From: Gammaproteobacteria bacterium
GTDB lineage: Bacteria > Pseudomonadota > Gammaproteobacteria > Pseudomonadales > Halieaceae
Assembly: GCA_030427085.1 (NCBI GenBank)
Contig: JAUHXH010000002.1
Coordinates: 248,001 to 312,000, forward strand
Length of the DNA: 64,000 nucleotides
Reading direction: 5' to 3'
Shown here: positions 45,345 through 60,874 of the stretch, piece after piece
Layout of the letters: every line of letters begins with the position of its first letter
Numbering within the stretch: position 1 is the stretch's first letter
Program-made: the position numbers and the translations under genes
Notes under the pieces: generated by a model
The model's database searches: none
Told to the model about the DNA's origin: nothing
Seen by the model: the letters and a program-made list of their open reading frames with translations, nothing else

Positions 45345-47507
45345 ATGACCATGTACAGAAGAAAAGATAACAAGACGGAAGGGGCGGCATGGGGAGCCCG
45401 GCGCGGCGCGTTTGCGCGGATCGGCCGGAGCTTGTACCTGCTGTTGTTGCTGCTACCGGGACTGGCCCAGGCGGCGCCGACGGTCACCGATATCGAATTC
45501 TCCTCCCGACCGGGCAGCAAGTTCGAAATCCGCCTGGATTTTGACGGCACTCCGCCCGAGGCTGGGGCCTACACCATCGAAAAGCCGGCGCGTATCGCAC
45601 TGGACTTCCCCGGTGCTACCAGCGCCCTGGAGCGCAAACACTTTTCGCTGCCTTACGGCAATGCGACTGGTGTGGTGGTGCTTGAATCCGGTGGTCGCAC
45701 CCGCATGGTGGTCAACCTGATCAAACTCGTGCCCTACCAGACGCGCGTAGAAGGCAACAGCTACTACGTGGTAGTGGGCCAGGATTCCGGCCCGCAGTAC
45801 GCCAAGGCGTCCTCCGATCCCAACCAGTTGCCCTCTCACGTTGAAGCCGTGCGCAACGAGCGCTCCACCATCGAAGACCTGCAGTTCCAGCGCGCGGAAG
45901 GTGGCGAAGGTCGCCTGACCCTGGCGCTGTCTGATCCCAGCGTGGATGTGAACGTATTCAGCGAAGGCGGTGAGGTGAAGGTGCAGTTCGTGGACACCGC
46001 TGTGCCCAGCGAACTGATGCGCCGCTACGACGTAACCGACTTTGCCACGCCGGTGACCAGTGTTGACGTTAACAGCACCGAACGCGGCGCCACGCTGACC
46101 CTGCGTACCACCGGCGATTACGATTACCTGGCTTACCAGACAGGCACCGAGTATGTGTTGTCGGTGAAACCCCTGACCAAAAAAGAACTGGAAGAGCGCA
46201 AGGAAGAGTTCACCTATGTGGGTGATCGCATCTCGCTGAACTTCCAGGATATTGAAGTGCGCGCCGTGCTGCAGTTGATTGCGGACTTCACCCAGCTCAA
46301 CCTGGTAGCCAGCGACACCGTGTCCGGCCGCATCACCCTGCGCCTGCAGAATGTGCCCTGGGACCAGGCGCTGGAGCTGGTACTGAAAACCAAGGGTCTG
46401 GACAAGCGCCAGGTGGGCAACGTGTTGATGGTGGCACCGGCGGCGGAAATTGCCGAGCGCGAGCGCCAGCAGATCGAAGCCAACAAGCAGATTGCCGAAC
46501 TGGCGCCCCTGCAAACCGAGTTCATCCGCATCCGCTACGCCAAGGCCGAAGAGGTGGTGGCCCTGTTTGAAGCGGGCTCGGAAGATGGCGGCACCCTGAT
46601 TTCGCCCCGTGGTTCGGTGATTGTCGATCCGCGCACCAACTCCATCATCGTGACTGATACGGCGGCCAAACTGTCGGAGATTCGCGACCTGGTCGAGCTG
46701 GTGGATATCCCCATTCGCCAGGTGATGATCGAGGCGCGTATCGTGATCGCCCAGTCTGACCTGGAGAAAGAGCTCGGTATCGAATGGGGTGGCGGCTATA
46801 TTGAAGAGCACGGCGACGGCAGTATCGTGTCAGGCTCGGGCAACAGCGCCAACGCCGCCAACCTGATCAATCAGACCATTGCAGGTACTACTCCGTCTGT
46901 GAGCTACCCCGGCGCCCTGCTGGTAGACCTGGGCGTGGCCACCAGCACCAGCGGTTTCGCGGTGGGCTTTGCCAAGGACGAGCTGTTCCTGACCGCGGAA
47001 TTGTCTGCGCTGGAAGCAGCCGGCCAGGGTGAGGTGGTGTCCCAGCCGAAAGTGATTACCGGCGACAAACAACAGGCCACCATCAAGTCCGGTACGGAGG
47101 TGCCCTATCAGGAGTCCTCCGCCAGTGGTGAGACCACTACCTCCTTTAAAGAGGCGGTGCTGAAGCTGGACGTGACCCCGAACATCACTCCGGATGACCG
47201 CATCCTGCTGGACCTGCAAATCAACCAGGATTCGGTCGGTGACCTGGTGCCCAGCGGCGAGGGCGGCACCATTCCCACTATCGACACTACCCAGCTGAAT
47301 ACCCAGGTACTGGTGGGTAATGGGGAAACCGTAGTACTCGGCGGCGTGTTCCGCACTGAGGACATCGAGTCAGTGGCCAAGGTGCCCTTCTTCGGTGACA
47401 TTCCCTACGTGGGCGCCTTCTTCCGCAACACGTCCACCTCGAAGACCAAGACCGAAACACTGATCTTCATCACCCCGCGTATTCTGGCGGATACCTTGCT
47501 GGACTGA
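45345..47507 (+). CDS. pilQ: type IV pilus secretin PilQ
   Basis: The outer-membrane channel through which the pilus passes. After a long basic start and a signal peptide (cleavage near residue 42, LAQA), two AMIN peptidoglycan-binding domains occupy about residues 45-260, a secretin/TonB N-domain about 290-340, an N1 domain about 360-440, and the secretin gate and barrel about 455-718 ([22 protein letters not shown]). ATG 45345 is one of three clustered starts (45339, 45345, 45351). The 721-residue length is normal. Confidence 0.94.
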   Translation: MTMYRRKDNKTEGAAWGARRGAFARIGRSLYLLLLLLPGLAQAAPTVTDIEFSSRPGSKFEIRLDFDGTPPEAGAYTIEKPARIALDFPGATSALERKHFSLPYGNATGVVVLESGGRTRMVVNLIKLVPYQTRVEGNSYYVVVGQDSGPQYAKASSDPNQLPSHVEAVRNERSTIEDLQFQRAEGGEGRLTLALSDPSVDVNVFSEGGEVKVQFVDTAVPSELMRRYDVTDFATPVTSVDVNSTERGATLTLRTTGDYDYLAYQTGTEYVLSVKPLTKKELEERKEEFTYVGDRISLNFQDIEVRAVLQLIADFTQLNLVASDTVSGRITLRLQNVPWDQALELVLKTKGLDKRQVGNVLMVAPAAEIAERERQQIEANKQIAELAPLQTEFIRIRYAKAEEVVALFEAGSEDGGTLISPRGSVIVDPRTNSIIVTDTAAKLSEIRDLVELVDIPIRQVMIEARIVIAQSDLEKELGIEWGGGYIEEHGDGSIVSGSGNSANAANLINQTIAGTTPSVSYPGALLVDLGVATSTSGFAVGFAKDELFLTAELSALEAAGQGEVVSQPKVITGDKQQATIKSGTEVPYQESSASGETTTSFKEAVLKLDVTPNITPDDRILLDLQINQDSVGDLVPSGEGGTIPTIDTTQLNTQVLVGNGETVVLGGVFRTEDIESVAKVPFFGDIPYVGAFFRNTSTSKTKTETLIFITPRILADTLLD

Positions 47508-47524
47508 GGTTTCTGGATACGTCT

Positions 47525-48037
47525 ATGCCCCGCCTGCAGCGCGTTTTTCTTGTCGGCCCCATGGGGGCCGGCAAGACCACCATCGGTAAACATCTCGCAC
47601 GAAATCTGAAGCTGGACTTCGCCGACACCGACGCAGAGATCGAGCATCGCACCGGTGCCGACATTCCGTGGATTTTCGACGTTGAAGGCGAGGAGGGCTT
47701 TCGCGAACGCGAGCAGCAGGTGGTGGAAGAAATGACCCAATGGGACCGGCTGGTGCTGGCTACCGGCGGGGGGGTCATTCTGCGGCCTGAAAACCGCCGG
47801 GCACTGGGTGGCCGAGGCTTTGTCATTTACCTGCACGCCACCGTGGATGAGCAGGTGCGGCGCACCGAACGCGATCGCCGCCGCCCCCTGCTGCAAACAG
47901 GCGACCCCGAAGCGGTATTGCGTGACCTCATGGCACTGCGCGACCCCCTTTACCGGGAAATCGCCGATCACATCATTGAAACCGACGGTTGCAGCCCGCG
48001 AGTGGTTGCCCAGCGTTTACTGGAAGAGCTGACCTGA
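47525..48037 (+). CDS. aroK: shikimate kinase
   Basis: Phosphorylates shikimate in aromatic amino acid synthesis. The 170-residue protein has Walker [10 protein letters not shown] at residues 11-19, the substrate-binding D/E loop [14 protein letters not shown] near 37-50, [13 protein letters not shown] near 80-92, and the lid RDRRRPLL near 117-124. The pilQ-aroK-aroB order is conserved among gammaproteobacteria; the gap to pilQ is 17 bases. Confidence 0.97.
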   Translation: MPRLQRVFLVGPMGAGKTTIGKHLARNLKLDFADTDAEIEHRTGADIPWIFDVEGEEGFREREQQVVEEMTQWDRLVLATGGGVILRPENRRALGGRGFVIYLHATVDEQVRRTERDRRRPLLQTGDPEAVLRDLMALRDPLYREIADHIIETDGCSPRVVAQRLLEELT

Positions 48038-48087
48038 TCCGCCGCCACAGGTATCATTCCAGCCCCTGAATTGCCGAAGGACCGACC

Positions 48088-49173
48088 ATGTCCCTGTTGA
48101 TGCACACCCTGCACGTGGAGTTGGGGGAGCGCAGCTACCCGATCTACATTGGCCGTGACATACTTTCTGATCCCTCGCTGCTGTCTCGCCATATTCGTGG
48201 GCGCCAGGTGGCGCTGGTCAGCAACGATACTGTGGCGCCTCTCTACGGCGATGCGGTACGCGCCGCATTGGGGGACCGGGATCTGGTCACCGACATCGTG
48301 CTGCCGGATGGTGAGCAATACAAAACCCTCGATACCCTCAACCACATCTTTGATCGCCTGCTGGCCTGTGGTCACAACCGCTCGACCACGTTGGTGGCGC
48401 TCGGCGGGGGTGTGGTAGGAGACGTGTGTGGATTTGCTGCCGCCTGTTACCAGCGCGGCGTTGATTTCGTTCAGGTACCCACGACCCTGCTGGCCCAGGT
48501 GGATTCGTCAGTCGGTGGCAAAACCGCCGTCAATCACCCCCTGGGTAAAAACATGATCGGTGCCTTCTACCAGCCCCAGGCGGTGTTGATCGATACCGCT
48601 ACCCTGCACAGCCTGCCAGCGCGGGAGTTCGCCGCGGGGCTGGCGGAAGTGGTCAAGTACGGGCTGATTTGCGATGCGCCTTTTTATGACTGGCTGCAGG
48701 ACAACATGCCGCGCCTGTTGGCGCGAGAGGAAGCGGCGTTGGCGGAAGCAATCGAGCGCAGCTGTGCCAGCAAGGCGACGGTGGTGGCCGCCGACGAACG
48801 CGAGGGTGGCATCAGGGCTATCCTCAATCTTGGCCACACCTTTGGCCATGCTATTGAAACCGCCCAGGGTTACGGCACCTGGCTGCACGGAGAGGCTGTG
48901 GCCGCCGGTACCGTTCTGGCGCTGCGCCTGTCGGCACGGCGTGGTGCCATCTCCGAGGCAGATGTAGAAGGCTTCATTACCTTACTGCAGAGCATGAAGC
49001 TGCCCGTTGTCCCGCCGGAGGATATGGATGCCGAGCAGTTCCTCACCCTGATGGCTCGCGATAAGAAAGTGTTGGATGGTCGCTTGCGACTGGTGCTGTT
49101 GTCGGCTATCGGGCAGGCGGAAGTGGTGGACGATGTGAGCGAGGCGCAGCTCCGGGAATTGTTCGCCGCCTAG
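48088..49173 (+). CDS. aroB: 3-dehydroquinate synthase
   Basis: NAD- and metal-dependent enzyme converting DAHP to 3-dehydroquinate, the second step of the shikimate pathway. The 361-residue product shows the nucleotide segment [16 protein letters not shown] near 73-88, [21 protein letters not shown] near 107-127, [20 protein letters not shown] near 131-150, and the metal-binding HTFGHAIE near 249-256. An internal ATG at codon 5 is an alternative start. No damX-like SPOR gene follows it, unlike in Pseudomonas. Confidence 0.97.
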   Translation: MSLLMHTLHVELGERSYPIYIGRDILSDPSLLSRHIRGRQVALVSNDTVAPLYGDAVRAALGDRDLVTDIVLPDGEQYKTLDTLNHIFDRLLACGHNRSTTLVALGGGVVGDVCGFAAACYQRGVDFVQVPTTLLAQVDSSVGGKTAVNHPLGKNMIGAFYQPQAVLIDTATLHSLPAREFAAGLAEVVKYGLICDAPFYDWLQDNMPRLLAREEAALAEAIERSCASKATVVAADEREGGIRAILNLGHTFGHAIETAQGYGTWLHGEAVAAGTVLALRLSARRGAISEADVEGFITLLQSMKLPVVPPEDMDAEQFLTLMARDKKVLDGRLRLVLLSAIGQAEVVDDVSEAQLRELFAA

Positions 49174-49321
49174 CTGTTTTTGCGCTGGTTCTACGCTCTC
49201 TTCCACGTTCTCCCAGGGGGAGAACGGGCGCAGTATTGCCTATTGTTCACCGGCCCGAATCGTGCGAAATTCAGCATTGACCGGGCCCTGCGAGCGCGGT
49301 CAGAAGGGGCCGAATGTGAAT

Positions 49322-49350
49322 TTGTCGCACCCCGGCCAAGTGTGTAGAAT
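49322..49350 (+). promoter_or_regulatory. gltBD promoter
   Basis: TTGTCG (49322-49327, 4 of 6) and TAGAAT (49345-49350, 5 of 6) with exactly 17 bases between. The leader of about 85 nt contains the inverted repeat CAATAA-G-TTATTG (49399-49411) and a run of eight T (49423-49430) just before a weak GGA ribosome site. Confidence 0.6.
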
Positions 49351-49440
49351 AGCTCCCCCCTTTGAGCCCGCAAGCCGTTAAGAGCAATGGGCCGCCCGCA
49401 ATAAGTTATTGTTTCATTTGTAATTTTTTTTGGACTGACT

Positions 49441-55325
<5,885 letters not shown>

Positions 55326-55326
55326 C

Positions 55327-56397
55327 ATGACCGAACTGAAAAATGACCGCTTCCTGCGGGCACTGCTGCGTGAGCCAGTGGATCGCACCCCGATCTGGAT
55401 GATGCGGCAGGCTGGGCGCTATCTGCCCGAATACCGCGCCACCCGCGAACAGGCGGGCTCTTTCATGGATCTGTGCCGCAATGCGGAGCTGGCCTGCGAG
55501 GTCACCCTGCAGCCTCTGCGTCGCTACCCCATGGATGCTGCCATCCTGTTTTCTGACATCCTCACCATCCCCGATGCACTGGGCCTGGGCCTGTATTTCG
55601 AGGAAGGGGAGGGGCCGCGCTTCCACAAGACTGTACGCAGCGAAGAAGACCTGGCGGGTCTGAACGACATTCGCGCCGAGGATGACCTCGGCTACGTGAT
55701 GAACGCGGTGAGCACGATTCGGCGCGAGTTGAACGGCTCAGTCCCCCTGATCGGTTTCACCGGTAGCCCCTGGACCCTGGCCACCTACATGGTAGAGGGA
55801 GGTTCCTCGCGGGACTTTCGCAATGTAAAAGCGATGGCCTTCGACAAACCTGAGCTGATGCATGCCCTGCTCGCGCGGCTCGCCGATGAAGTGGCCGATT
55901 ATCTGGTGGCGCAGGTGAACGCCGGGGCCCAGGCCCTGCAGATATTCGATACCTGGGGCGGCACGCTGAGCAACGCCGCCTACCGGGAGTTCTCCCTGAA
56001 GTACATGCAGCGCATCATCGCGCGCCTGCCAACCGAGGCGGACGGTCGCCGGGTGCCGGTGATCGTATTCACCAAAGGTGGCGGGCAGTGGCTGGAATCC
56101 ATTGCTGACTGTGGCGCGCAGGCAGTTGGCCTGGACTGGACTACGGACATCGGCCAGGCACGTGCGCGGATCGGCGACAAGGTTGCCCTGCAGGGCAATA
56201 TGGACCCGGCAACGCTGTACGCCTCACCGGAGCGCATTCGCGAGGAAGTGGCGGCGATTCTGACGTCCTACGGCCACGGCAGCGGCCATGTGTTCAACCT
56301 GGGACACGGCATTACGCCGGGGGTCGATCCCGACAATGTGACTGCCTTTGTGGATGCAGTACTGGAGCTTTCACCCCAGTACCATGTCGCGGCTTAA
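55327..56397 (+). CDS. hemE: uroporphyrinogen decarboxylase
   Basis: Removes four carboxyl groups from uroporphyrinogen III to give coproporphyrinogen III in haem synthesis; needs no cofactor. The 356-residue protein shows [18 protein letters not shown] near residues 20-37 with the conserved arginines, the catalytic Asp in [14 protein letters not shown] near 76-89, and [15 protein letters not shown] near 141-155. ATG 55327 is one base after the gltD stop, so it may be part of the gltBD transcript. Confidence 0.97.
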   Translation: MTELKNDRFLRALLREPVDRTPIWMMRQAGRYLPEYRATREQAGSFMDLCRNAELACEVTLQPLRRYPMDAAILFSDILTIPDALGLGLYFEEGEGPRFHKTVRSEEDLAGLNDIRAEDDLGYVMNAVSTIRRELNGSVPLIGFTGSPWTLATYMVEGGSSRDFRNVKAMAFDKPELMHALLARLADEVADYLVAQVNAGAQALQIFDTWGGTLSNAAYREFSLKYMQRIIARLPTEADGRRVPVIVFTKGGGQWLESIADCGAQAVGLDWTTDIGQARARIGDKVALQGNMDPATLYASPERIREEVAAILTSYGHGSGHVFNLGHGITPGVDPDNVTAFVDAVLELSPQYHVAA

Positions 56398-56419
56398 GCG
56401 CTCTTAAGTAGAGGCCCGG

Positions 56420-57286
56420 CTAGCCCGCCTGTTTCACCGGGCGGGCTGAGGCGGTTTCTTCCTCGCAGGCGCGATCGTTCTCGTCGCAGCAGAAGTCGTG
56501 ATCCATCTCCAGCGCTGGCTGGTCGCAGGACGGCCGGCCAACCACCTTCGCTGGCACACCCGCCACGGTGGTATGAGGCGGTACTTCTTCCAGTACCACG
56601 GAGCCCGCACCAACCTTGGCGCCGTTACCCACACGGATGTTCCCGAGGATCTTGGCACCCGCACTGATCAGTACGCCGTCACCCACTTTCGGGTGGCGAT
56701 CCCCTTCTTCCTTGCCAGTACCGCCCAGGGTGACGGACTGCAAGATGGAGACATTGTTACCCACCACCGCCGTTTCCCCGATCACCACGCCGGTGGCGTG
56801 GTCCAGCATGATGCCGTGGCCGAGGCGGGCCGCCGGGTGAATATCTACGGCGAATTCCGCCGAGCTGCGGTTCTGGAAGAACAGGGCCAGTGAGTGGCGC
56901 CCCTTGTTCCACAGCCAGTGCGCTACTCGGTGGGTTTGCAGGGCGTGGAAGCCCTTGAAGTACAGAAAGGGGATGGACAGTTCATTGCAGGCGGAGTCGC
57001 GGTCTTCCACCGCCAGCAGGTCGGCCCGAATGGTGCTGGCAATGCAGGGGTCTTCGTCCAGCGCACGCTGGATTACCTCGCGCAGCATCAGCGAGGAGGC
57101 GGTGGCGCTGTCCAGTTTGTTCGCCAGGTGGAAGCTCAGGGCTTCCTCCAGCCGGTCGTGATTGAGAATGGTGGCGTGCAGGAAGCTCGCCAGCATGGGC
57201 TCTTCAGTGGCCTGCTGGCGGGCCTCGGCGCGAATGCGCTGCCACACCGGGTCGGCTTCGACAAAATCTTCCGCGTAATCTTTCAT
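56420..57286 (-). CDS. cysE: serine O-acetyltransferase with an acidic Cys-rich tail
   Basis: Makes O-acetylserine, the precursor of cysteine. The 288-residue protein has the helical SATase N-domain (about 15-120) and the left-handed beta-helix with catalytic residues in DIHPAARLGHGIMLDH near 147-162 and SVTLGGTGKEEGDRHPK near 185-201. After the usual end (VVGRP) there is an extra tail of about 35 residues, acidic with three or more cysteines (HDFCCDENDRACEEE), ending AG. The C-terminal isoleucine that docks CysE to CysK in enterics is absent. The DNA of the tail contains a perfect 8-bp inverted repeat (56422-56447). Confidence 0.95.
   Translation of the reverse strand: MKDYAEDFVEADPVWQRIRAEARQQATEEPMLASFLHATILNHDRLEEALSFHLANKLDSATASSLMLREVIQRALDEDPCIASTIRADLLAVEDRDSACNELSIPFLYFKGFHALQTHRVAHWLWNKGRHSLALFFQNRSSAEFAVDIHPAARLGHGIMLDHATGVVIGETAVVGNNVSILQSVTLGGTGKEEGDRHPKVGDGVLISAGAKILGNIRVGNGAKVGAGSVVLEEVPPHTTVAGVPAKVVGRPSCDQPALEMDHDFCCDENDRACEEETASARPVKQAG
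56422..56447. repeat. inverted repeat at the cysE / hemE convergent ends
   Basis: AGCCCGCC and GGCGGGCT form a perfect 8-bp stem with a 10-nt loop, inside the last cysE codons and 25 bases after hemE. It may serve as a terminator for hemE, though no clean T run follows. Confidence 0.4.
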
Positions 57287-57333
57287 GCATCCCTCGTCAT
57301 TAGTCGGCAGCTTAGCCCATTCGTATCAGCGCG

Positions 57334-57993
57334 TCACGGTAGCCGGGCGCTCACCTGCCACAGCCGATGGCCGCTGCGCGCGTATTTCGCTTCAAACAGC
57401 GTAATGGGGGCATCGGGGTCAATCTTCAACTCCCTCACCACGGCGGGAATGCCCGCCAGATTCAACGCGACGCCAAATTCTTCGGTATAGAGCGGCCAAT
57501 TGGAGCGAAGTTCCACGCAGCCGCCCAACTTGAGCAGAGTGGCAAAGGCCGCACAGCCGTGAATCCGCCGCTGGAGTTGAGCGGCCTTGGGCCAGGGATT
57601 GGGGTAGAAAAAGGTGTGTCCAGCCAGTCGAATGCCCGCGGCGGCCAGCCCGGTCCAGATGTCCTCGCACTGGGCGCGCAGCAGCAGGCAGTTGTCCGGC
57701 AGGGGTTCGGGGCGGCGCTGCAAGCGGTGGTCGGATTGGTCCACGCCCACTACCAGATGGTCCGGCTTCGCCTGCGCGAGTGTGATCGTGCTCTGCCCGG
57801 TGCCACAGAAATCATCCAGCCACAGCGGCCCGCCGTGCGCGCGGTGACGCGCAAGCAGGGTGTCCAGCGCCACCTGATTATGTGGCGCCACGGGCTTGCG
57901 GCTGGGATGTTGCAGGTGCTTCCGCACCGTCTGCGCCAGGCGTGGGTGAAGCCCGGGTTGGTTGGAAACCACTTCGCGGGAGTTGGCCTGCAT
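57334..57993 (-). CDS. TrmB-like SAM-dependent methyltransferase
   Basis: A 219-residue methyltransferase of the tRNA (guanine-N7) methyltransferase superfamily. FFYPNPWPKAAQLQRR near residues 128-143 matches the hallmark FPDPWPKxRHxKRR of TrmB, but the SAM loop reads LDDFCGTGQSTITLA (59-73) rather than the usual EIGFGxGxSL, and the second motif is VVGVDQSDHRLQRR. It is therefore a divergent paralogue whose RNA target may differ. It is 47 bases upstream of cysE on the same strand and divergent from an acyltransferase gene. Confidence 0.8.
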   Translation of the reverse strand: MQANSREVVSNQPGLHPRLAQTVRKHLQHPSRKPVAPHNQVALDTLLARHRAHGGPLWLDDFCGTGQSTITLAQAKPDHLVVGVDQSDHRLQRRPEPLPDNCLLLRAQCEDIWTGLAAAGIRLAGHTFFYPNPWPKAAQLQRRIHGCAAFATLLKLGGCVELRSNWPLYTEEFGVALNLAGIPAVVRELKIDPDAPITLFEAKYARSGHRLWQVSARLP

Positions 57994-58020
57994 GCTGTCT
58001 CCGCTCTTTTTAAGGCGTGT

Positions 58021-58049
58021 TTGAAGTTACTCCGGGGGGCTGCGATGAT
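58021..58049 (+). promoter_or_regulatory. possible promoter of the acyltransferase gene
   Basis: TTGAAG (58021-58026) and GATGAT (58044-58049), each 4 of 6 consensus, with 17 bases between, in the short gap between divergent genes. Confidence 0.35.
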
Positions 58050-58078
58050 AAACGTTTCCCGCGCCACAAGACCACCTG

Positions 58079-58807
58079 ATGCACAAAGACTTACGGCCCT
58101 ACTGGGTTAAAAAGGCCTACCTCGACTTTCGCCGCTGGTACACCAACTACTTCCTCGCGCCGCGCTGCGAATCTCTGGGGCCCTACCACACGGTGATGAA
58201 GCCCTGGTACGTCAACATTTCCGGGCCGAACATACGTATCGGTCGCTGTCTCACCGCCATCGGCGAACCCCAGCACCGGGTGGAGGTGGGTGTATGGGGG
58301 CGCGAAGAGGGGCGCGGGCGTATCGAAATCGGTGACTATTGCCTGCTCAGCCCGGGTGCGCGGATCAGCGCCGCTGAGGAAATTCGCATCGGAGACGGTG
58401 TGATGCTTGCCAATGGCGTGTACATAACAGATTCCGACTGGCATGGTATTTATGATCGTAGCCAGCGGCCTGAACAAGATTTCCCCGTTCGTATTGAGGA
58501 CAATGTCTGGCTAGGGGATCACGCAACGGTGCTCAAAGGTGTCACCATAGGCGAGAATTCCGTGGTGGCGGCACGCGCTGTTGTGGTCAGTGACGTACCG
58601 CCTAACGTGATTGTGGCCGGTAACCCCGCCACGGTGGTCAAGGAGCTGGACCCCGAGCGGGAAATGATCACCCGGGCGGACTATTTTGCCGACCCGGCGG
58701 GACTGGAAAAGTTCTTCGATCAGGTGGACAAGGAAGTGCTGGCAGACAATTCGCTGTGGGGCTGGTTGCGATCGCTGCTCTTTCCGCGCCGCGGCGACTT
58801 CAGCTAG
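58079..58807 (+). CDS. hexapeptide-repeat acyltransferase
   Basis: A 242-residue left-handed beta-helix acetyltransferase of the maltose/galactoside O-acetyltransferase type. Hexapeptide repeats are visible from about residue 82 to 190 (IEIGDYCLLSPGARIS, IRIGDGVMLANGVYI, VRIEDNVWLGDHATVLKGVTIGENSVVAARAVV), with the catalytic-type histidine in the TDSDWHGIYD loop. It ends in a helical C-terminus. An N-terminal segment of about 80 residues precedes the helix and is larger than in LacA. The acceptor is unknown; a cell-surface sugar or lipid is plausible. It converges with srkA 4 bases away. Confidence 0.82.
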   Translation: MHKDLRPYWVKKAYLDFRRWYTNYFLAPRCESLGPYHTVMKPWYVNISGPNIRIGRCLTAIGEPQHRVEVGVWGREEGRGRIEIGDYCLLSPGARISAAEEIRIGDGVMLANGVYITDSDWHGIYDRSQRPEQDFPVRIEDNVWLGDHATVLKGVTIGENSVVAARAVVVSDVPPNVIVAGNPATVVKELDPEREMITRADYFADPAGLEKFFDQVDKEVLADNSLWGWLRSLLFPRRGDFS

Positions 58808-58811
58808 CCGC

Positions 58812-59792
58812 TTACAGCAACTCCAGCGGCGGTTCCTGCAGTTCCGCTAGTTGTTCGCGCAGTTCCAGGATGTGGTCCGCCCAGTAGCGCTCGCTGTTGA
58901 ACCAGGTAAAGCTGCGCGGAAAGGCGGGGTCGCTCCATCGCCGTGCCAGCCAACCCGCATAGTTCACCATGCGCATCGCGCGCAGGGCCTCTACCCAGCG
59001 TAACTGCCGCGGGTCGAAGTCGCTGAATTCGTTGTATCCCTCTACCAACTCGGCCAGTTGCAACTGCCGGCGGGGCCGCTCGCCGCTGAGGAACATCCAC
59101 AAGTCCTGAACGGCTGGCGCCCTGGCGCAGTCATCCAGGTCGACGAAGTGTGGCGTGTCGTCCCGCCACAGGATGTTGCCCACATGGCAGTCGCCGTGCA
59201 CGCGGATAAGGTCGTCGTCCGCGACTTCGGCATAGCGCTCGCTCGCGCGCTCAGAGACGTCGCGCACCAGGGTTTCGTAGGCCGGCCGCAGTGCTGCCGG
59301 GACGAAGTGTTCCAACAGAAAATTGGCGCTGTCCTCGATCATCACCTCGGGTCGTAAGGAGATACGATGTTCGAAGACCTTTGCCCGGCCCACGGCGTGA
59401 ATCCGCCCGAGGGTGCGGCCGAGGATGAAGAGGTTATCGAGATTGTCGAATTCGGGGGGGTAGCCGCCGCGGCGGGGGAACAGTGCAAAGCGGAAGCCCT
59501 GGAAGGTGTGTAGCGTATTGCCGTCAGCATCGGCCAGCGGCGCTACCACCGAGAGGTCGGCTTCGGCCAGGGCCAGCGCGTATTCGTGTTCCTCCAGAAT
59601 TTGTTCCTGCGTCCAGCGCTCCGGACGGTAGAACTTCGCCACCAGCGGATCTCCTTCTTCGAGCCCTACCTGATACACCCGGTTTTCGTAGCTGTTCAGG
59701 GCCAGCAGGCGGGCGTCACTGAGATAACCGGCGGACTCCACGGCGTCTATCACCGCCTCTGGCGTGAGCGCGTCGTAAGGGTGTGGATTCAC
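58812..59792 (-). CDS. srkA: stress response kinase A (SrkA/RdoA family)
   Basis: A 326-residue choline/aminoglycoside-kinase-fold Ser/Thr kinase linked to the envelope stress response and to protection from toxin-induced death. Visible are the N-terminal SYENRVYQVG loop near residues 34-43, the catalytic HGDCHVGNILW at 199-209, and the metal-binding DLDD at 218-221. The start is GTG 59792, whose GTG overlaps the modC stop as GTGA; a much longer open frame to 60212 is antisense-like and spurious. In E. coli srkA pairs with dsbA; here it is the last gene of a mod operon. Confidence 0.92.
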   Translation of the reverse strand: MNPHPYDALTPEAVIDAVESAGYLSDARLLALNSYENRVYQVGLEEGDPLVAKFYRPERWTQEQILEEHEYALALAEADLSVVAPLADADGNTLHTFQGFRFALFPRRGGYPPEFDNLDNLFILGRTLGRIHAVGRAKVFEHRISLRPEVMIEDSANFLLEHFVPAALRPAYETLVRDVSERASERYAEVADDDLIRVHGDCHVGNILWRDDTPHFVDLDDCARAPAVQDLWMFLSGERPRRQLQLAELVEGYNEFSDFDPRQLRWVEALRAMRMVNYAGWLARRWSDPAFPRSFTWFNSERYWADHILELREQLAELQEPPLELL

Positions 59793-60874
59793 AATCTGTC
59801 TCCGGGAAGTAGGGCGGCACTTTTCACCTGGGCGAACACCTGATCGCCCGGTACCAGTTGCAGCTGCGCTGCCGATTTGCGCGTAATGCGGGCGAGCAGG
59901 TGTTGCTCGGTGAGGCGCAATCGTAACAGCATGTGTGCGCCACCGGAGGGCGCCATTTCTACCAGTGTTGCGGGCAGGATGTTGAGAATGCTGGAGTCGG
60001 TGGGGCGACTGCGGCAAATGCTCACGTCCCGGGCCGGGATGCGTACCCGGCGCCGAAGGCCTTCCGGGTTGTTGTCGGCTGCCAGGTACAGCACCTGGCC
60101 GTCGATGGTCAGGGTGCTTAACCCGAATTCCGCCTCGTGTTCGGTCACCTCGCCCTCCAGCACTGCCGCGGCTTGCTCCTCTTCGGACAGGGCGGTATCG
60201 AGTCGACCACACAGCTCCAGTAGCGGGCCGTGGGCCTCGAGCGTGCCCGCGCGCAGCAGTAGCAGATCATCCGCGAGTCGGGTGACTTCTTCGATTTCAT
60301 GGCTGACGTACAGAATGGGCACCTCACTCTCACGAGCAATGTGTTGTAGGGCGCCGAGAATGGGCTGGCGTGCGGCTCGATCCAGGTTGGCCAGAGGTTC
60401 ATCCAGCGCCAGCAGACGCGGCCCCGACAGCAGGGCGCGGCCAATCGCCACACGCTGCGCCTGACCGGCGGAAAGCTGGTGTGGAAAGTGATTGAGCAAC
60501 GCGTGGAGATCCAGCCATTGCTCCACTTGCTCTCGTGAGTACGGCGGCGCCCGGAACTGGCGTCGCTCCGCGTAGCTCAGGTTGCCGTCCACGGAGAGGT
60601 GGGGGAACAGGCGGGCATCCTGGAATACGGTACCTACGCCGCGCCGCCAGGGAGGGGTGCAAGTGCCGTTGCCAAACCAGACTTCTTCGGCCAGCGCGAT
60701 ACGGCTGCCTGCGTCGGGGTTCAGCAATCCGTTTACGCAGGACAACACCGTGGTTTTGCCACTGCCGCTGGGGCCGTACAGGGCGGTGACGCCGGTGCTG
60801 GATAGTTCGCAGCTCAATTTCAGGCTGAAGTTATCGCCGCGCTGTACGCGCAGATCCAGATGCAGCAGGTTCAT
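59789..60874 (-). CDS. modC: molybdate ABC transporter ATP-binding protein ModC
   Basis: The ATPase of the molybdate importer. The 361-residue protein has Walker A GPSGSGKTT at residues 34-42, a signature reading LSAGQAQRVAIGRALL near 133-148, LLALDEPLANLD as Walker B, the H-loop SHEIEEV, and a C-terminal Mop/TOBE molybdate-binding domain (about 290-361). It overlaps modB by 4 bases (ATGA) and srkA by 3-4 bases. Tungstate or sulfate transport is possible but the domain makeup fits ModC. Confidence 0.93.
   Translation of the reverse strand: MNLLHLDLRVQRGDNFSLKLSCELSSTGVTALYGPSGSGKTTVLSCVNGLLNPDAGSRIALAEEVWFGNGTCTPPWRRGVGTVFQDARLFPHLSVDGNLSYAERRQFRAPPYSREQVEQWLDLHALLNHFPHQLSAGQAQRVAIGRALLSGPRLLALDEPLANLDRAARQPILGALQHIARESEVPILYVSHEIEEVTRLADDLLLLRAGTLEAHGPLLELCGRLDTALSEEEQAAAVLEGEVTEHEAEFGLSTLTIDGQVLYLAADNNPEGLRRRVRIPARDVSICRSRPTDSSILNILPATLVEMAPSGGAHMLLRLRLTEQHLLARITRKSAAQLQLVPGDQVFAQVKSAALLPGDRL

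Noticed and set aside
45453-46811. 452-codon open frame antisense to pilQ
   Set aside because: A shadow of codon bias in GC-rich DNA; pilQ itself is unmistakable and the antisense product has no domain features.
59793-60212. long N-terminal extension of srkA
   Set aside because: It is antisense-like sequence inside modC; the GTG at 59792 at the modC stop fits the family start.
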